From positions 4,774,001 to 4,838,000 of the forward strand of contig OZ059897.1 in assembly GCA_964057225.1 (NCBI GenBank): 64,000 nt of DNA, read 5' to 3'. The position numbers and the translations under genes were made by a program. The notes beneath the pieces were generated by a model. It saw only the letters and a program-made list of their open reading frames with translations, searched no databases and was not told the DNA's origin. This DNA comes from Auanema rhodensis. Lineage: Eukaryota > Nematoda > Chromadorea > Rhabditida > Rhabditidae. Below, in pieces: positions 52,261 to 64,000 of this stretch (positions within the stretch are counted from its first letter, which is position 1; each line of letters opens with the position of its first letter).

Positions 52261-55200
52261 TGAAAACCGCATCTCTTTATCTTTCACGTGAAGTGAGTTA
52301 CATACCAAGTGCACATCACGTGTACATTTAATTAGCATAAATTAAAGTTCACGTAAATTTCAAAGTCATGGTTACCATGCACTAATATCAATAAGAATTT
52401 GTTTTTAGACTAATATGGACATGGGGAATCTAATTTTGAAAACCGCATCTCTTTATCTTTCACGTGAAGCGAGTTACATACCAAGTGCACATCACGTGCA
52501 CATTTAATTAGCATAAATTAAAGTTCACGTAAATTTCAAAGTCATGGTTACCATGCACTAATATCAATAAAAATTTGTTTTTAGACTAATATGGACATGG
52601 GGAATCTAATTTTAAAAACCGCATCTCTTTATCTTTCACGTGAAGCAAGTTACATACCAAGTGCATAGCACGTGTACATTTAATTAGCATAAATTAAAGT
52701 TCACGTAAATTTCAAACTCATGGTTACCATGCACCAATATCAATAAAAATTTGTTTTTAGACTAATATGGACATGGGGAATCTAATTTTGAAAACCGCAT
52801 CTCATTATCTTTCACGTGAAGCAAGTTACATACCAAGTGCACATCACGTGTACATTTAATTAGCATAAATTAAAGTTCACGTAAATTTCAAAGTCATGGT
52901 TACCATGCACCAATATCAATAAAAATTTGTTTTTAGACTAATATGGACATGGGGAATCTAATATTGAAAACCGCATCTCTTTATCTTTCACGTGAAGCAA
53001 GTTACATCCCAAGTGCACATCACGTGTACATTTAATTAGCATAAATTAAAGTTCACGTAAATTTCAAAGTCATGGTTACCATGCACCAATATCAATGAAA
53101 ATTTGTTTTTAGACTAATATGGATATGGGGAATCTAATTTTGAAAACCGCATCTCTTTATCTTTCACGTGAAGCGAGTTACATACCAAGTGCACATCACG
53201 TGTGCATTTAATTAGCATAAATTAAAGTTCACGTAAATTTCAAAATCATGGTTACCATGCACCAATATCAATAAAAATTTGTTTTTAGACTAATATGCAC
53301 ATGGGGAATCTAATTTTAAAAACCGCATCTCTTTATCTTTCACGTGAAGTGAGTTACATACCAAGTGCACAGCACGTGTACATTTAATTAGCATAAATTA
53401 AAGTTCACGTAAATTTCAAAGTCATGGTTACCATGCACTAATATCAATAAAAATTTGTTTTTAGACTAATATGGACATGGGGAATCTAATTTTGAAAACC
53501 GCATCTCTTTATCTTTCACGTGAAGCAAGTTACATACCAAGTGCTCATCACGTGCACATTTAATTAGCATAAATTGAAGTTCACGTAAATTTCAAAGTCA
53601 TGGTTACCATGCACCAATATCAATAAAAATTTGTTTTTAGACTAATATGGACATGGGGAATCTAATTTTGAAAACCGCATCTCTTTATCTTTCACGTGAA
53701 GCGAGTTACATACCAAGTGCACATCACGTGTACATTTAATTAGCATAAATTAAAGTTCACGTAAATTTCAAAGTCATGGTTACCATGCACCAACATCAAT
53801 AAAAATTTGTTTTTAGACTAATATGGACATGGGGAATCTAATTTTGAAAACCGCGTCTCTTTATCTTTCACGTGAAGCGAGTTACATACCAAGTGCACAT
53901 CACGTGTACATTTAATTAGCATAAATTAAAGTTCACGTAAATTTCAAAGTCATGGTTACCATGCACCAATATCAATAAAAATTTGTTTTTAGACTAATAT
54001 GGACATGGGGAATCTAATTTTAAAAACCGCATCTCTTCATCTTTCACGTGAAGCAAGTTACATACCAAGTGCACAGCACGTGTACATTTAATTAGCATAA
54101 ATTAAAGTTCACGTAAATTTCAAAGTCATGGTTACCATGCACCAATATCAATAAAAATTTGTTTTTAGACTAATATGGACATGGGGAATCTAATTTTAAA
54201 AACCGCATCTCTTTATCTTTCACGTGAAGCGAGTTACATACCAAGTGCACATCACGTGTACATTTAATTAGCATAAATTAAAGTTCACGTAAATTTCAAA
54301 GTCATGGTTACCATGCACCAATATCAATAAAAATTTGTTTTTAGACTAATATGGACATGGGGAATCTAATTTTGAAAACCGCATCTCATTATCTTTCACG
54401 TGAAGTGGGTTACATACCAAGTGCACATCACGTGTACATTTAATTAGCATAAATTAAAGTTAACGTAAATTTCAAAGTCATGGTTACCATGCACCAATAT
54501 CAATGAAAATTTGTTTTTAGACTAATATGGACATGGGGAATCTAATTTTGAAAACCGCATCTCTTTATCTTTCACGTGAAGCAAGTTACATACCAAGTGC
54601 ACATCACGTGCACATTTAATTAGCATAAATTAAAGTTCACGTAAATTTCAAAGTCATGGTTACCATGCACCAATATCAATAAAAATTTGTTTTTAGACTA
54701 ATATGGACATGGGGAATCTAATTTTGAAAACCGCATCTCTTTATCTTTCACGTGAAGTGAGTTACATACCAAGTGCACATCACGTGTACATTTAATTAGC
54801 ATAAATTAAAGTTCACGTAAATTTCAAAGTCATGGTTACCATGCACTAATATCAATAAGAATTTGTTTTTAGACTAATATGGACGTGGGGAATCTAATTT
54901 TGAAAACCGCATCTCTTTATCTTTCACGTGAAGCGAGTTACATACCAAGTGCACATCACGTGCACATTTAATTAGCATAAATTAAAGTTCACGTAAATTT
55001 CAAAGTCATGGTTACCATGCACTAATATCAATAAAAATTTGTTTTTAGACTAATATGGACATGGGGAATCTAATTTTAAAAACCGCATCTCTTTATCTTT
55101 CACGTGAAGCAAGTTACATACCAAGTGCATAGCACGTGTACATTTAATTAGCATAAATTAAAGTTCACGTAAATTTCAAACTCATGGTTACCATGCACCA

Positions 55201-56308
55201 ATATCAATAAAAATTTGTTTTTAGACTAATATGGACATGGGGAATCTAATTTTGAAAACCGCATCTCATTATCTTTCACGTGAAGCAAGTTACATACCAA
55301 GTGCACATCACGTGTACATTTAATTAGCATAAATTAAAGTTCACGTAAATTTCAAAGTCATGGTTACCATGCACCAATATCAATAAAAATTTGTTTTTAG
55401 ACTAATATGGACATGGGGAATCTAATATTGAAAACCGCATCTCTTTATCTTTCACGTGAAGCAAGTTACATCCCAAGTGCACATCACGTGTACATTTAAT
55501 TAGCATAAATTAAAGTTCACGTAAATTTCAAAGTCATGGTTACCATGCACCAATATCAATAAAAATTTGTTTTTAGACTAATATGGATATGGGGAATCTA
55601 ATTTTGAAAACCGCATCTCTTTATCTTTCACGTGAAGCGAGTTACATACCAAGTGCACATCACGTGTGCATTTAATTAGCATAAATTAAAGTTCACGTAA
55701 ATTTCAAAATCATGGTTACCATGCACCAATATCAATAAAAATTTGTTTTTAGACTAATATGCACATGGGGAATCTAATTTTAAAAACCGCATCTCTTTAT
55801 CTTTCACGTGAAGTGAGTTACATACCAAGTGCACAGCACGTGTACATTTAATTAGCATAAATTAAAGTTCACGTAAATTTCAAAGTCATGGTTACCATGC
55901 ACTAATATCAATAAAAATTTGTTTTTAGACTAATATGGACATGGGGAATCTAATTTTGAAAACCGCATCTCTTTATCTTTCACGTGAAGCAAGTTACATA
56001 CCAAGTGCTCATCACGTGCACATTTAATTAGCATAAATTGAAGTTCACGTAAATTTCAAAGTCATGGTTACCATGCACCAATATCAATAAAAATTTGTTT
56101 TTAGACTAATATGGACATGGGGAATCTAATTTTGAAAACCGCATCTCTTTATCTTTCACGTGAAGCGAGTTACATACCAAGTGCACATCACGTGTACATT
56201 TAATTAGCATAAATTAAAGTTCACGTAAATTTCAAAGTCATGGTTACCATGCACCAACATCAATAAAAATTTGTTTTTAGACTAATATGGACATGGGGAA
56301 TCTAATTT
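52261..56308. repeat. Nine-monomer block of satellite B duplicated 14 units apart
   Basis: Monomers from 52261 to 53844 and from 54725 to 56308 share a series of rare changes, each 2464 bp apart: caataagaattt, gtgcatagcac, ttacatccc (53005 and 55469), tggatatgg, cgtgtgcattt, tatgcacatgg, gtgctcatc, aattgaag and accaacatc. Differences seen include caatgaaaa near 53094 (caataaaaa in copy 2) and gacgtgggg near 54883. After the ninth unit the match shifts by one monomer: ctcttcatc at 54021 corresponds to the monomer at 56309. This implies gain or loss of one unit. A shorter third copy of the first three units starts at 50853. Confidence 0.8.
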
Positions 56309-57003
56309 TGAAAACCGCATCTCTTCATCTTTCACGTGAAGCAAGTTACATACCAAGTGCACAGCACGTGTACATTTAAATAGCATAAATTAAAGTTCAC
56401 GTAAATTTCAAAGTCATGGTTACCATGCACCAATATCAATAAAAATTTGTTTTTAGACTAATATGGACATGGGGAATCTAATTTCGAAAACCGCATCTCT
56501 TTATCTTTCACGTGAAGCGAGTTACATACCAAGTGCACATCACGTGTACATTTAATTAGCATAAATTAAAGTTCACGTAAATTTCAAAGTCATGGTTACC
56601 ATGCACCAATATCAATAAAAATTTGTTTTTAGACTAATATGGACATGGGGAATCTAATTTTGAAAACCGCATCTCTTTATCTTTCACGTGAAGTGAGTTA
56701 CATACCAAGTGTACATCACGTGCACATTTAATTAGCATAAATTAAAGTTCACGTAAATTTCAAAGTCATGGTTACCATGCACCAATATCAATAAAAATTT
56801 GTTTTTAGACTAATATGGACATGGGGAATCTAATATTGAAAACCGCATCTCTTTATCTTTCACGTGAAGTGAGTTACATACCAAGTGCACAGCACGTGTA
56901 CATTTAATTAGCATAAATTAAAGTTCACGTAAATTTCAAAGTCATGGTTACCATGCACCAATATCAATAAAAATTTGTTTTTAGACTAATATGGACATGG
57001 GGA

Positions 57004-57009
57004 ATCATC
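57004..57009. repeat. 3-bp tandem duplication (atcatc) in one satellite B monomer
   Basis: The usual ggaatctaatttt reads ggaatcatctaatttt here. This makes one 179-bp monomer and shifts the register of every later monomer start by 3 bp. It is the only length change I can detect in satellite B from the register of the checkpoints. Confidence 0.9.
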
Positions 57010-58209
57010 TAATTTTGAAAACCGCATCTCTTTATCTTTCACGTGAAGTGAGTTACATACCAAGTGTACATCACGTGTACATTTAATTAGCATAAATTAA
57101 AGTTCACGTAAATTTCAAACTCATGGTTACCATGCACCAATATCAATAAAAATTTGTTTTTAGACTAATATGGACATGGGGAATCTAATTTTGAAAACCG
57201 CATCTCTTTATCTTTCACGTGAAGTGGGTTACATACCAAGTGCACATCACGTGTACATTTAATTAGCATAAATTAAAGTTCACGTAAATTTCAAAGTCAT
57301 GGTTACCATGCACCAATATCAATAAAAATTTGTTTTTAGACTAATATGGACATGGGGAATCTAATTTTAAAAACCGCATCTCTTTATCTTTCTCGTGAAG
57401 CAAGTTACATACCAAGTGCACAGCACGTGTACATTTAATTAGCATAAATTAAAGTTCACGTAAATTTCAAAGTCATGGTTACCATGCACCAATATCAATA
57501 AAAATTTGTTTTTAGACTAATATGGACATGGGGAATCTAATTTTGAAAACCGCATCTCTTTATCTTTCACGTGAAGCGAGTTACATACCAAGTGCACAGC
57601 ACGTGTACATTTAATTAGCATAAATTAAAGTTCACGTAAATTTCAAAGTCATGGTTACCATGCACCAATATCAATAAAAATTTGTTTTTAGACTAATATG
57701 CACATGGGGAATCTAATTTTAAAAACCGCATCTCTTTATCTTTCACGTGAAGTGAGTTACATACCAAGTGCACAGCACGTGTACATTTAATTAGCATAAA
57801 TTAAAGTTCACGTAAATTTCAAAGTCATGGTTACCATGCACTAATATCAATAAAAATTTGTTTTTAGACTAATATGCACATGGGGAATCTAATTTTGAAA
57901 ACCGCATCTCTTTATCTTTCACGTGAAGCAAGTTACATACCAAGTGCACATCACGTGCACATTTAATTAGCATAAATTAAAGTTCACGTAAATTTCAAAG
58001 TCATGGTTACCATGAACCAATATCAATAAAAATTTGTTTTTAGACTAATATGGACATGGGGAATCTAATTTTAAAAACCGCATCTCTTTATCTTTCACGT
58101 GAAGCAAGTTACATACCAAGTGCATAGCACGTGTACATTTAATTAGCATAAATTAAAGTTCACGTAAATTTCAAAGTCATGGTTACCATGCACCAATATC
58201 AATAAAAAT

Positions 58210-61200
58210 TTGTTTTTAGACTAATATGGACATGGGGAATCTAATTGTGAAAACCGCATCTCTTTATCTTTCACGTGAAGCGAGTTACATACCAAGTGCA
58301 CATCACGTGTACATTTAATTAACATAAATTAAAGTTCACGTAAATTTCAAACTCATGATTACCATGCACCAATATCAATAAAAATTTGTTTTTGGACTAA
58401 TATGGACATGGGGAATCTAATTTTGAAAACCGCATCTCTTTATCTTTCACGTGAAGTGGGTTACATACCAAGTGCACATCACGTGTACATTTAATTAGCA
58501 TAAATTAAAGTTCACGTAAATTTCAAAGTCATGGTTACCATGCACCAATATCAATAAAAATTTGTTTATAGACTAATATGGACATGGGGAATCTAATTTT
58601 AAAAACCGCATCTCTTTATCTTTCACGTGAAGCAAGTTACATACCAAGTGCACAGCACGTGTACATTTAATTAGCATAAATTAAAGTTCACGTAAATTTC
58701 AAAGTCATGGTTACCATGCACCAATATCAATAAAAATTTGTTTTTAGACTAATATGGACATGGGGAATCTAATTTTAAAAACCGCATCTCTTTATCTTTC
58801 ACGTGAAGCAAGTTACATACCAAGTGCACAGCACGTGTACATTTAATTAGCATAAATTAAAGTTCACGTAAATTTCAAAGTCATGGTTACCATGCACCAA
58901 TATCAATAAAAATTTGTTTTTAGACTAATATGGACATGGGGAATCTAATTTTGAAAACCGCATCTCTTTATCTTTCACGTGAAGCGAGTTACATACCAAG
59001 TGCACAGCACGTGTACATTTAATTAGCATAAATTAAAGTTCACGTAAATTTCAAAGTCATGGTTACCATGCACCAATATCAATAAAAATTTGTTTTTAGA
59101 CTAATATGGACATGGGGAATCTAATTGTGAAAACCGCATCTCTTTATCTTTCACGTGAAGCGAGTTACATACCAAGTGCACATCACGTGTACATTTAATT
59201 AACATAAATTAAAGTTCACGTAAATTTCAAACTCATGATTACCATGCACCAATATCAATAAAAATTTGTTTTTAGACTAATATGGACATGGGGAATCTAA
59301 TTTTGAAAACCGCATCTCTTTATCTTTCACGTGATGTGGGTTACATACCAAGTGCACATCACGTGTACATTTAATTAGCATAAATTAAAGTTCACGTAAA
59401 TTTCAAAGTCATGGTTACCATGCACCAATATCAATAAAAATTTGTTTTTAGACTAATATGGACATGGGGAATCTAGTTTTAAAAACCGCATCTCTTTATC
59501 TTTCACGTGAAGCAAGTTACATACCAAGTGCACAGCACGTGTACATTTAATTAGCATAAATTAAAGTTCACGTAAATTTCAAAGTCATGGTTACCATGCA
59601 CCAATATCAATAAAAATTTGTTTTTAGACTAATATGGACATGGGGAATCTAATTTTGAAAACCGCATCTCTTTATCTTTCACGTGAAGCAAGTTACATAC
59701 CAAGTGCACAGCACGTGTACATTTAATTAGCATAAATTAAAGTTCACGTAAATTTCAAAGTCATGGTTACCATGCACCAATATCAATAAAAATTTGTTTT
59801 TAGACTAATATGGACATGGGGAATCTAATTGTGAAAACCGCATCTCTTTATCTTTCACGTGAAGCGAGTTACATACCAAGTGCACATCACGTGTACATTT
59901 AATTAACATAAATTAAAGTTCACGTAAATTTCAAACTCATGATTACCATGCACCAATATCAATAAAAATTTGTTTTTAGACTAATATGGACATGGGGAAT
60001 CTAATTTTGAAAACCGCATCTCTTTATCTTTCACTTGAAGTGGGTTACATACCAAGTGCACATCACGTGTACATTTAATTAGCATAAATTAAAGTTCACG
60101 TAAATTTCAAAGTCATGGTTACCATGCACCAATATCAATAAAAATTTGTTTTTAGACTAATATGGACATGGGGAATCTAGTTTTAAAAACCGCATCTCTT
60201 TATCTTTCACGTGAAGCAAGTTACATACCAAGTGCACAGCACGTGTACATTTAATTAGCATAAATTAAAGTTCACGTAAATTTCAAAGTCATGGTTACCA
60301 TGCACCAATATCAATAAAAATTTGTTTTTAGACTAATATGGACATGGGGAATCTAGTTTTAAAAACCGCATCTCTTTATCTTTCACGTGAAGCAAGTTAC
60401 ATACCAAGTGCACAGCACGTGTACATTTAATTAGCATAAATTAAAGTTCACGTAAATTTCAAAGTCATGGTTACCATGCACCAATATCAATAAAAATTTG
60501 TTTTTAGACTAATATGGACATGGGGAATCTAATTTTGAAAATCGCATCTCTTTATCTTTCACGTGAAGCGAGTTACATACCAAGTGCACATCACGTGTAC
60601 ATTTAATTAGCATAAATTAAAGTTCACGTAAATTTCAAAGTCATGGTTACCATGCACTAATATCAATAAAAATTTGTTTTTAGACTAATATGGACATGGG
60701 GAATCTAATTTTGAAAACCGCATCTCTTTATCTTTCACGTGAAGCGAGTTACATACCAAGTGCACATCACGTGTACATTTAATTAGCATAAATTAAAGTT
60801 CACGTAAATTTCAAAGTCATGGTTACCATGCACTAATATCAATAAAAATTTGTTTTTAGACTAATATGGACATGGGGAATCTAATTTTGAAAACCGCATC
60901 TCTTTATCTTTCACGTGAAGCGAGTTACATACCAAGTGCACATCACGTGTACATTTAATTAGCATAAATTAAAGTTCACGTAAATTTCAAAGTCATGGTT
61001 ACCATGCACCAATATCAATAAAAATTTGTTTTTAGACTAATATGGACATGGGGAATCTAATTTTAAAAACCGCATCTCTTTATCTTTCACGTGAAGCAAG
61101 TTACATACCAAGTGCACAGCACGTGTACATTTAATTAGCATAAATTAAAGTTCACGTAAATTTCAAAGTCATGGTTACCATGAACCAATATCAATAAAAA

Positions 61201-61740
61201 TTTGTTTTTAGACTAATATGGACATGGGGAATCTAATTTTAAAAACCGCATCTCTTTATCTTTCACGTGAAGCAAGTTACATACCAAGTGCATAGCACGT
61301 GTACATTTAATTAGCATAAATTAAAGTTCACGTAAATTTCAAAGTCATGGTTACCATGCACCAATATCAATAAAAATTTGTTTTTAGACTAATATGGACA
61401 TGGGGAATCTAATTGTGAAAACCGCATCTCTTTATCTTTCACGTGAAGCGAGTTACATACCAAGTGCACATCACGTGTACATTTAATTAACATAAATTAA
61501 AGTTCACGTAAATTTCAAACTCATGATTACCATGCACCAATATCAATAAAAATTTGTTTTTAGACTAATATGGACATGGGGAATCTAATTTTGAAAACCG
61601 CATCTCTTTATCTTTCACGTGAAGTGGGTTACATACCAAGTGCACATCACGTGTACATTTAATTAGCATAAATTAAAGTTCACGTAAATTTCAAAGTCAT
61701 GGTTACCATGCACCATTATCAATAAAAATTTGTTTTTAGA
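58210..61740. repeat. Repeated block of satellite B marked by attaacata and catgattacc
   Basis: Monomers with ttaattaacata followed by aactcatgattacc occur with the aacata at 58321, 59201, 59905 and 61489. The spacings are 880, 704 and 1584 bp, which is 5, 4 and 9 units. Each is preceded by a monomer boundary reading aattgtgaaaacc and followed by a gtgggtt monomer. Related but less changed copies (aacata with aactcatggtt) lie near 51450. The unequal spacings record successive unequal exchanges within the same block. Confidence 0.75.
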
Positions 61741-64000
61741 CTAATATGGACATGGGGAATCTAATTTTAAAAACCGCATCTCTTTATCTTTCACGTGAAG
61801 CAAGTTACATACCAAGTGCACAGCACGTGTACATTTAATTAGCATAAATTAAAGTTCACGTAAATTTCAAAGTCATGGTTACCATGCACCAATATCAATA
61901 AAAATTTGTTTTTAGACTAATATGGACATGGGGAATCTAATTTTAAAAACCGCATCTCTTTATCTTTCACGTGAAGCAAGTTACATACCAAGTGCACAGC
62001 ACGTGTACATTTAATTAGCATAAATTAAAGTTCACGTAAATTTCAAAGTCATGGTTACCATGCACCAATATCAATAAAAATTTGTTTTTAGACTAATATG
62101 GACATGGGGAATCTAATTTTAAAAACCGCATCTCTTTATCTTTCACGTGAAGCAAGTTACATACCAAGTGCACAGCACGTGTACATTTAATTAGCATAAA
62201 TTAAAGTTCACGTAAATTTCAAAGTCATGGTTACCATGCACCAATATCAATAAAAATTTGTTTTTAGACTAATATGGACATGGGGAATCTAATTTTGAAA
62301 ATCGCATCTCTTTATCTTTCACGTGAAGCGAGTTACATACCAAGTGCACATCACGTGTACATTTAATTAGCATAAATTAAAGTTCACGTAAATTTCAAAG
62401 TCATGGTTACCATGCACTAATATCAATAAAAATTTGTTTTTAGACTAATATGGACATGGGGAATCTAATTTTGAAAACCGCATCTCTTTATCTTTCACGT
62501 GAAGCGAGTTACATACCAAGTGCACATCACGTGTACATTTAATTAGCATAAATTAAAGTTCACGTAAATTTCAAAGTCATGGTTACCATGCACTAATATC
62601 AATAAAAATTTGTTTTTAGACTAATATGGACATGGGGAATCTAATTTTGAAAACCGCATCTCTTTATCTTTCACGTGAAGCAAGTTACATACCAAGTGCA
62701 CAGCACGTGTACATTTAATTAGCATAAATTAAAGTTCACGTAAATTTCAAAGTCATGGTTACCATGCACTAATATCAATAAAAATTTGTTTTTAGACTAA
62801 TATGGACATGGGGAATCTAATTTTGAAAACCGCATCTCTTTATCTTTCACGTGAAGCAAGTTACATACCAAGTGCACAGCACGTGTACATTTAATTAGCA
62901 TAAATTAAAGTTCACGTAAATTTCAAAGTCATGGTTACCATGCACCAATATCAATAAAAATTTGTTTTTAGACTAATATGGACATGGGGAATCTAATTTT
63001 GAAAACCGCATCTCTTTATCTTTCACGTGAAGTGGGTTACATACCAAGTGCACATCACGTGTACATTTAATTAGCATAAATTAAAGTTCACGTAAATTTC
63101 AAAGTCATGGTTACCATGCACCAATATCAATAAAAATTTGTTTTTAGACTAATATGGACATGGGGAATCTAATTTTAAAAACCGCATCTCTTTATCTTTC
63201 ACTTGAAGCAAGTTACATACCAAGTGCACAGCACGTGTACATTTAATTAGCATAAATTAAAGTTCACGTAAATTTCAAAGTCATGGTTACCATGCACCAA
63301 TATCAATAAAAATTTGTTTTTAGACTAATATGGACATGGGGAATCTAATTTTGAAAACCGCATCTCTTTATCTTTCACGTGAAGCGAGTTACATACCAAG
63401 TGCACAGCACGTGTACATTTAATTAGCATAAATTAAAGTTCACGTAAATTTCAAAGTCATGGTTACCATGCACCAATATCAATAAAAATTTGTTTTTAGA
63501 CTAATATGCACATGGGGAATCTAATTTTAAAAACCGCATCTCTTTATCTTTCACGTGAAGTGAGTTACATACCAAGTGCACAGCACGTGTACATTTAATT
63601 AGCATAAATTAAAGTTCACGTAAATTTCAAAGTCATGGTTACCATGCACTAATATCAATAAAAATTTGTTTTTAGACTAATATGGACATGGGGAATCTAA
63701 TTTTGAAAACCGCATCTCTTTATCTTTCACGTGAAGCAAGTTACATACCAAGTGCACATCACGTGCACATTTAATTAGCATAAATTAAAGTTCACGTAAA
63801 TTTCAAAGTCATGGTTACCATGAACCAATATCAATAAAAATTTGTTTTTAGACTAATATGGACATGGGGAATCTAATTTTAAAAACCGCATCTCTTTATC
63901 TTTCACGTGAAGCAAGTTACATACCAAGTGCATAGCACGTGTACATTTAATTAGCATAAATTAAAGTTCACGTAAATTTCAAAGTCATGGTTACCATGCA

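Larger units (their letters stand above)
44048..64000. repeat. Satellite B: 176-bp tandem repeat, right segment (112 full copies plus partials)
   Basis: The array resumes at exactly base 60 of the interrupted monomer (gtgtacatttaatt). Full monomers follow from 44165 every 176 bp: 49621, 52261 and 56837 all fit 44165+176n. After 57016 all starts are shifted by 3 bp (63352, 63880), owing to a single 3-bp duplication. The array runs off the window edge inside a monomer that began at 63880. No open frame of note and no further insertion is visible. Each monomer has caataaaaattt, which contains AATAAA, but nothing shows that it is used. Confidence 0.97.

Noticed and set aside
1-64000. CRISPR-like array
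   Set aside because: The repeats abut each other with no unique spacers. These are classical tandem satellites.
44048-64000. AATAAA in each satellite B monomer and gatataag in each satellite A monomer as polyadenylation signal or TATA box
   Set aside because: Such short A/T-rich words are expected by chance in this base composition, and there is no transcript evidence.
1-64000. Satellite B as a derived half of satellite A (176 x 2 is about 351)
   Set aside because: By eye no shared stretch beyond simple A/T runs was found, and the two halves of satellite A do not resemble each other either. A formal alignment would be decisive.

Overview
The window is eukaryotic, AT-rich, almost gene-free satellite heterochromatin of the centromeric, pericentromeric or subtelomeric kind. 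It contains two unrelated tandem satellites, head to tail with no spacer worth the name, and one non-LTR retrotransposon. There is no host gene, tRNA, rRNA or CRISPR. The retrotransposon is CR1/Jockey-like, which points to an animal, probably an invertebrate. The species cannot be fixed from the sequence.

Region 1 (1-38797) is satellite A, with a 351-bp monomer. Monomer starts fall at 1+351n at every point checked (for example 352, 703, 7021, 14041, 21061, 28081, 35101, 38611), so 110 complete copies plus 187 bp carry no net length change. Copies differ by substitutions at a limited set of diagnostic sites. These define about a dozen monomer types (called B to K below) arranged in nested higher-order repeats: a 3-mer near the left end, recurring 5-mers and 8-mers in the middle, and a 12-mer (4212 bp) present twice in tandem. 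Several monomers are front/back chimeras of two types and mark old crossover points.

Junction (38798-38820): satellite A breaks off inside a monomer, followed by about 20 bp of A/T-rich sequence. An 18-bp perfect palindrome spans the entry into satellite B.

Region 2 (38818-41167 and 44048-64000) is satellite B, with a 176-bp monomer: 13 complete copies, one monomer split by the retrotransposon, then 112 complete copies and a partial one. Each monomer carries two CACGTG sites and other short palindromes. It too has higher-order structure (4-, 5-, 8-, 9-, 10- and 14-monomer spacings). The only length change seen at the checkpoints is a 3-bp tandem duplication at 57004-57009. The periods, 176 and 351 (almost 2 x 176), are close to one and two nucleosome repeat lengths.

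Retrotransposon (41168-44047, + strand): a 5'-truncated CR1-like element sits exactly between CAC and GTG of the second CACGTG of one satellite B monomer, with at most a 2-bp target duplication and no loss of satellite. It keeps the end of the endonuclease domain, a complete reverse transcriptase, the C-terminal region and a 489-bp 3' UTR, with no internal stop. Its reading frame is open into the flanking satellite, which supplies an ATG and 27 codons. The intact frame, and its absence from the matching monomer eight units away, indicate a recent insertion.
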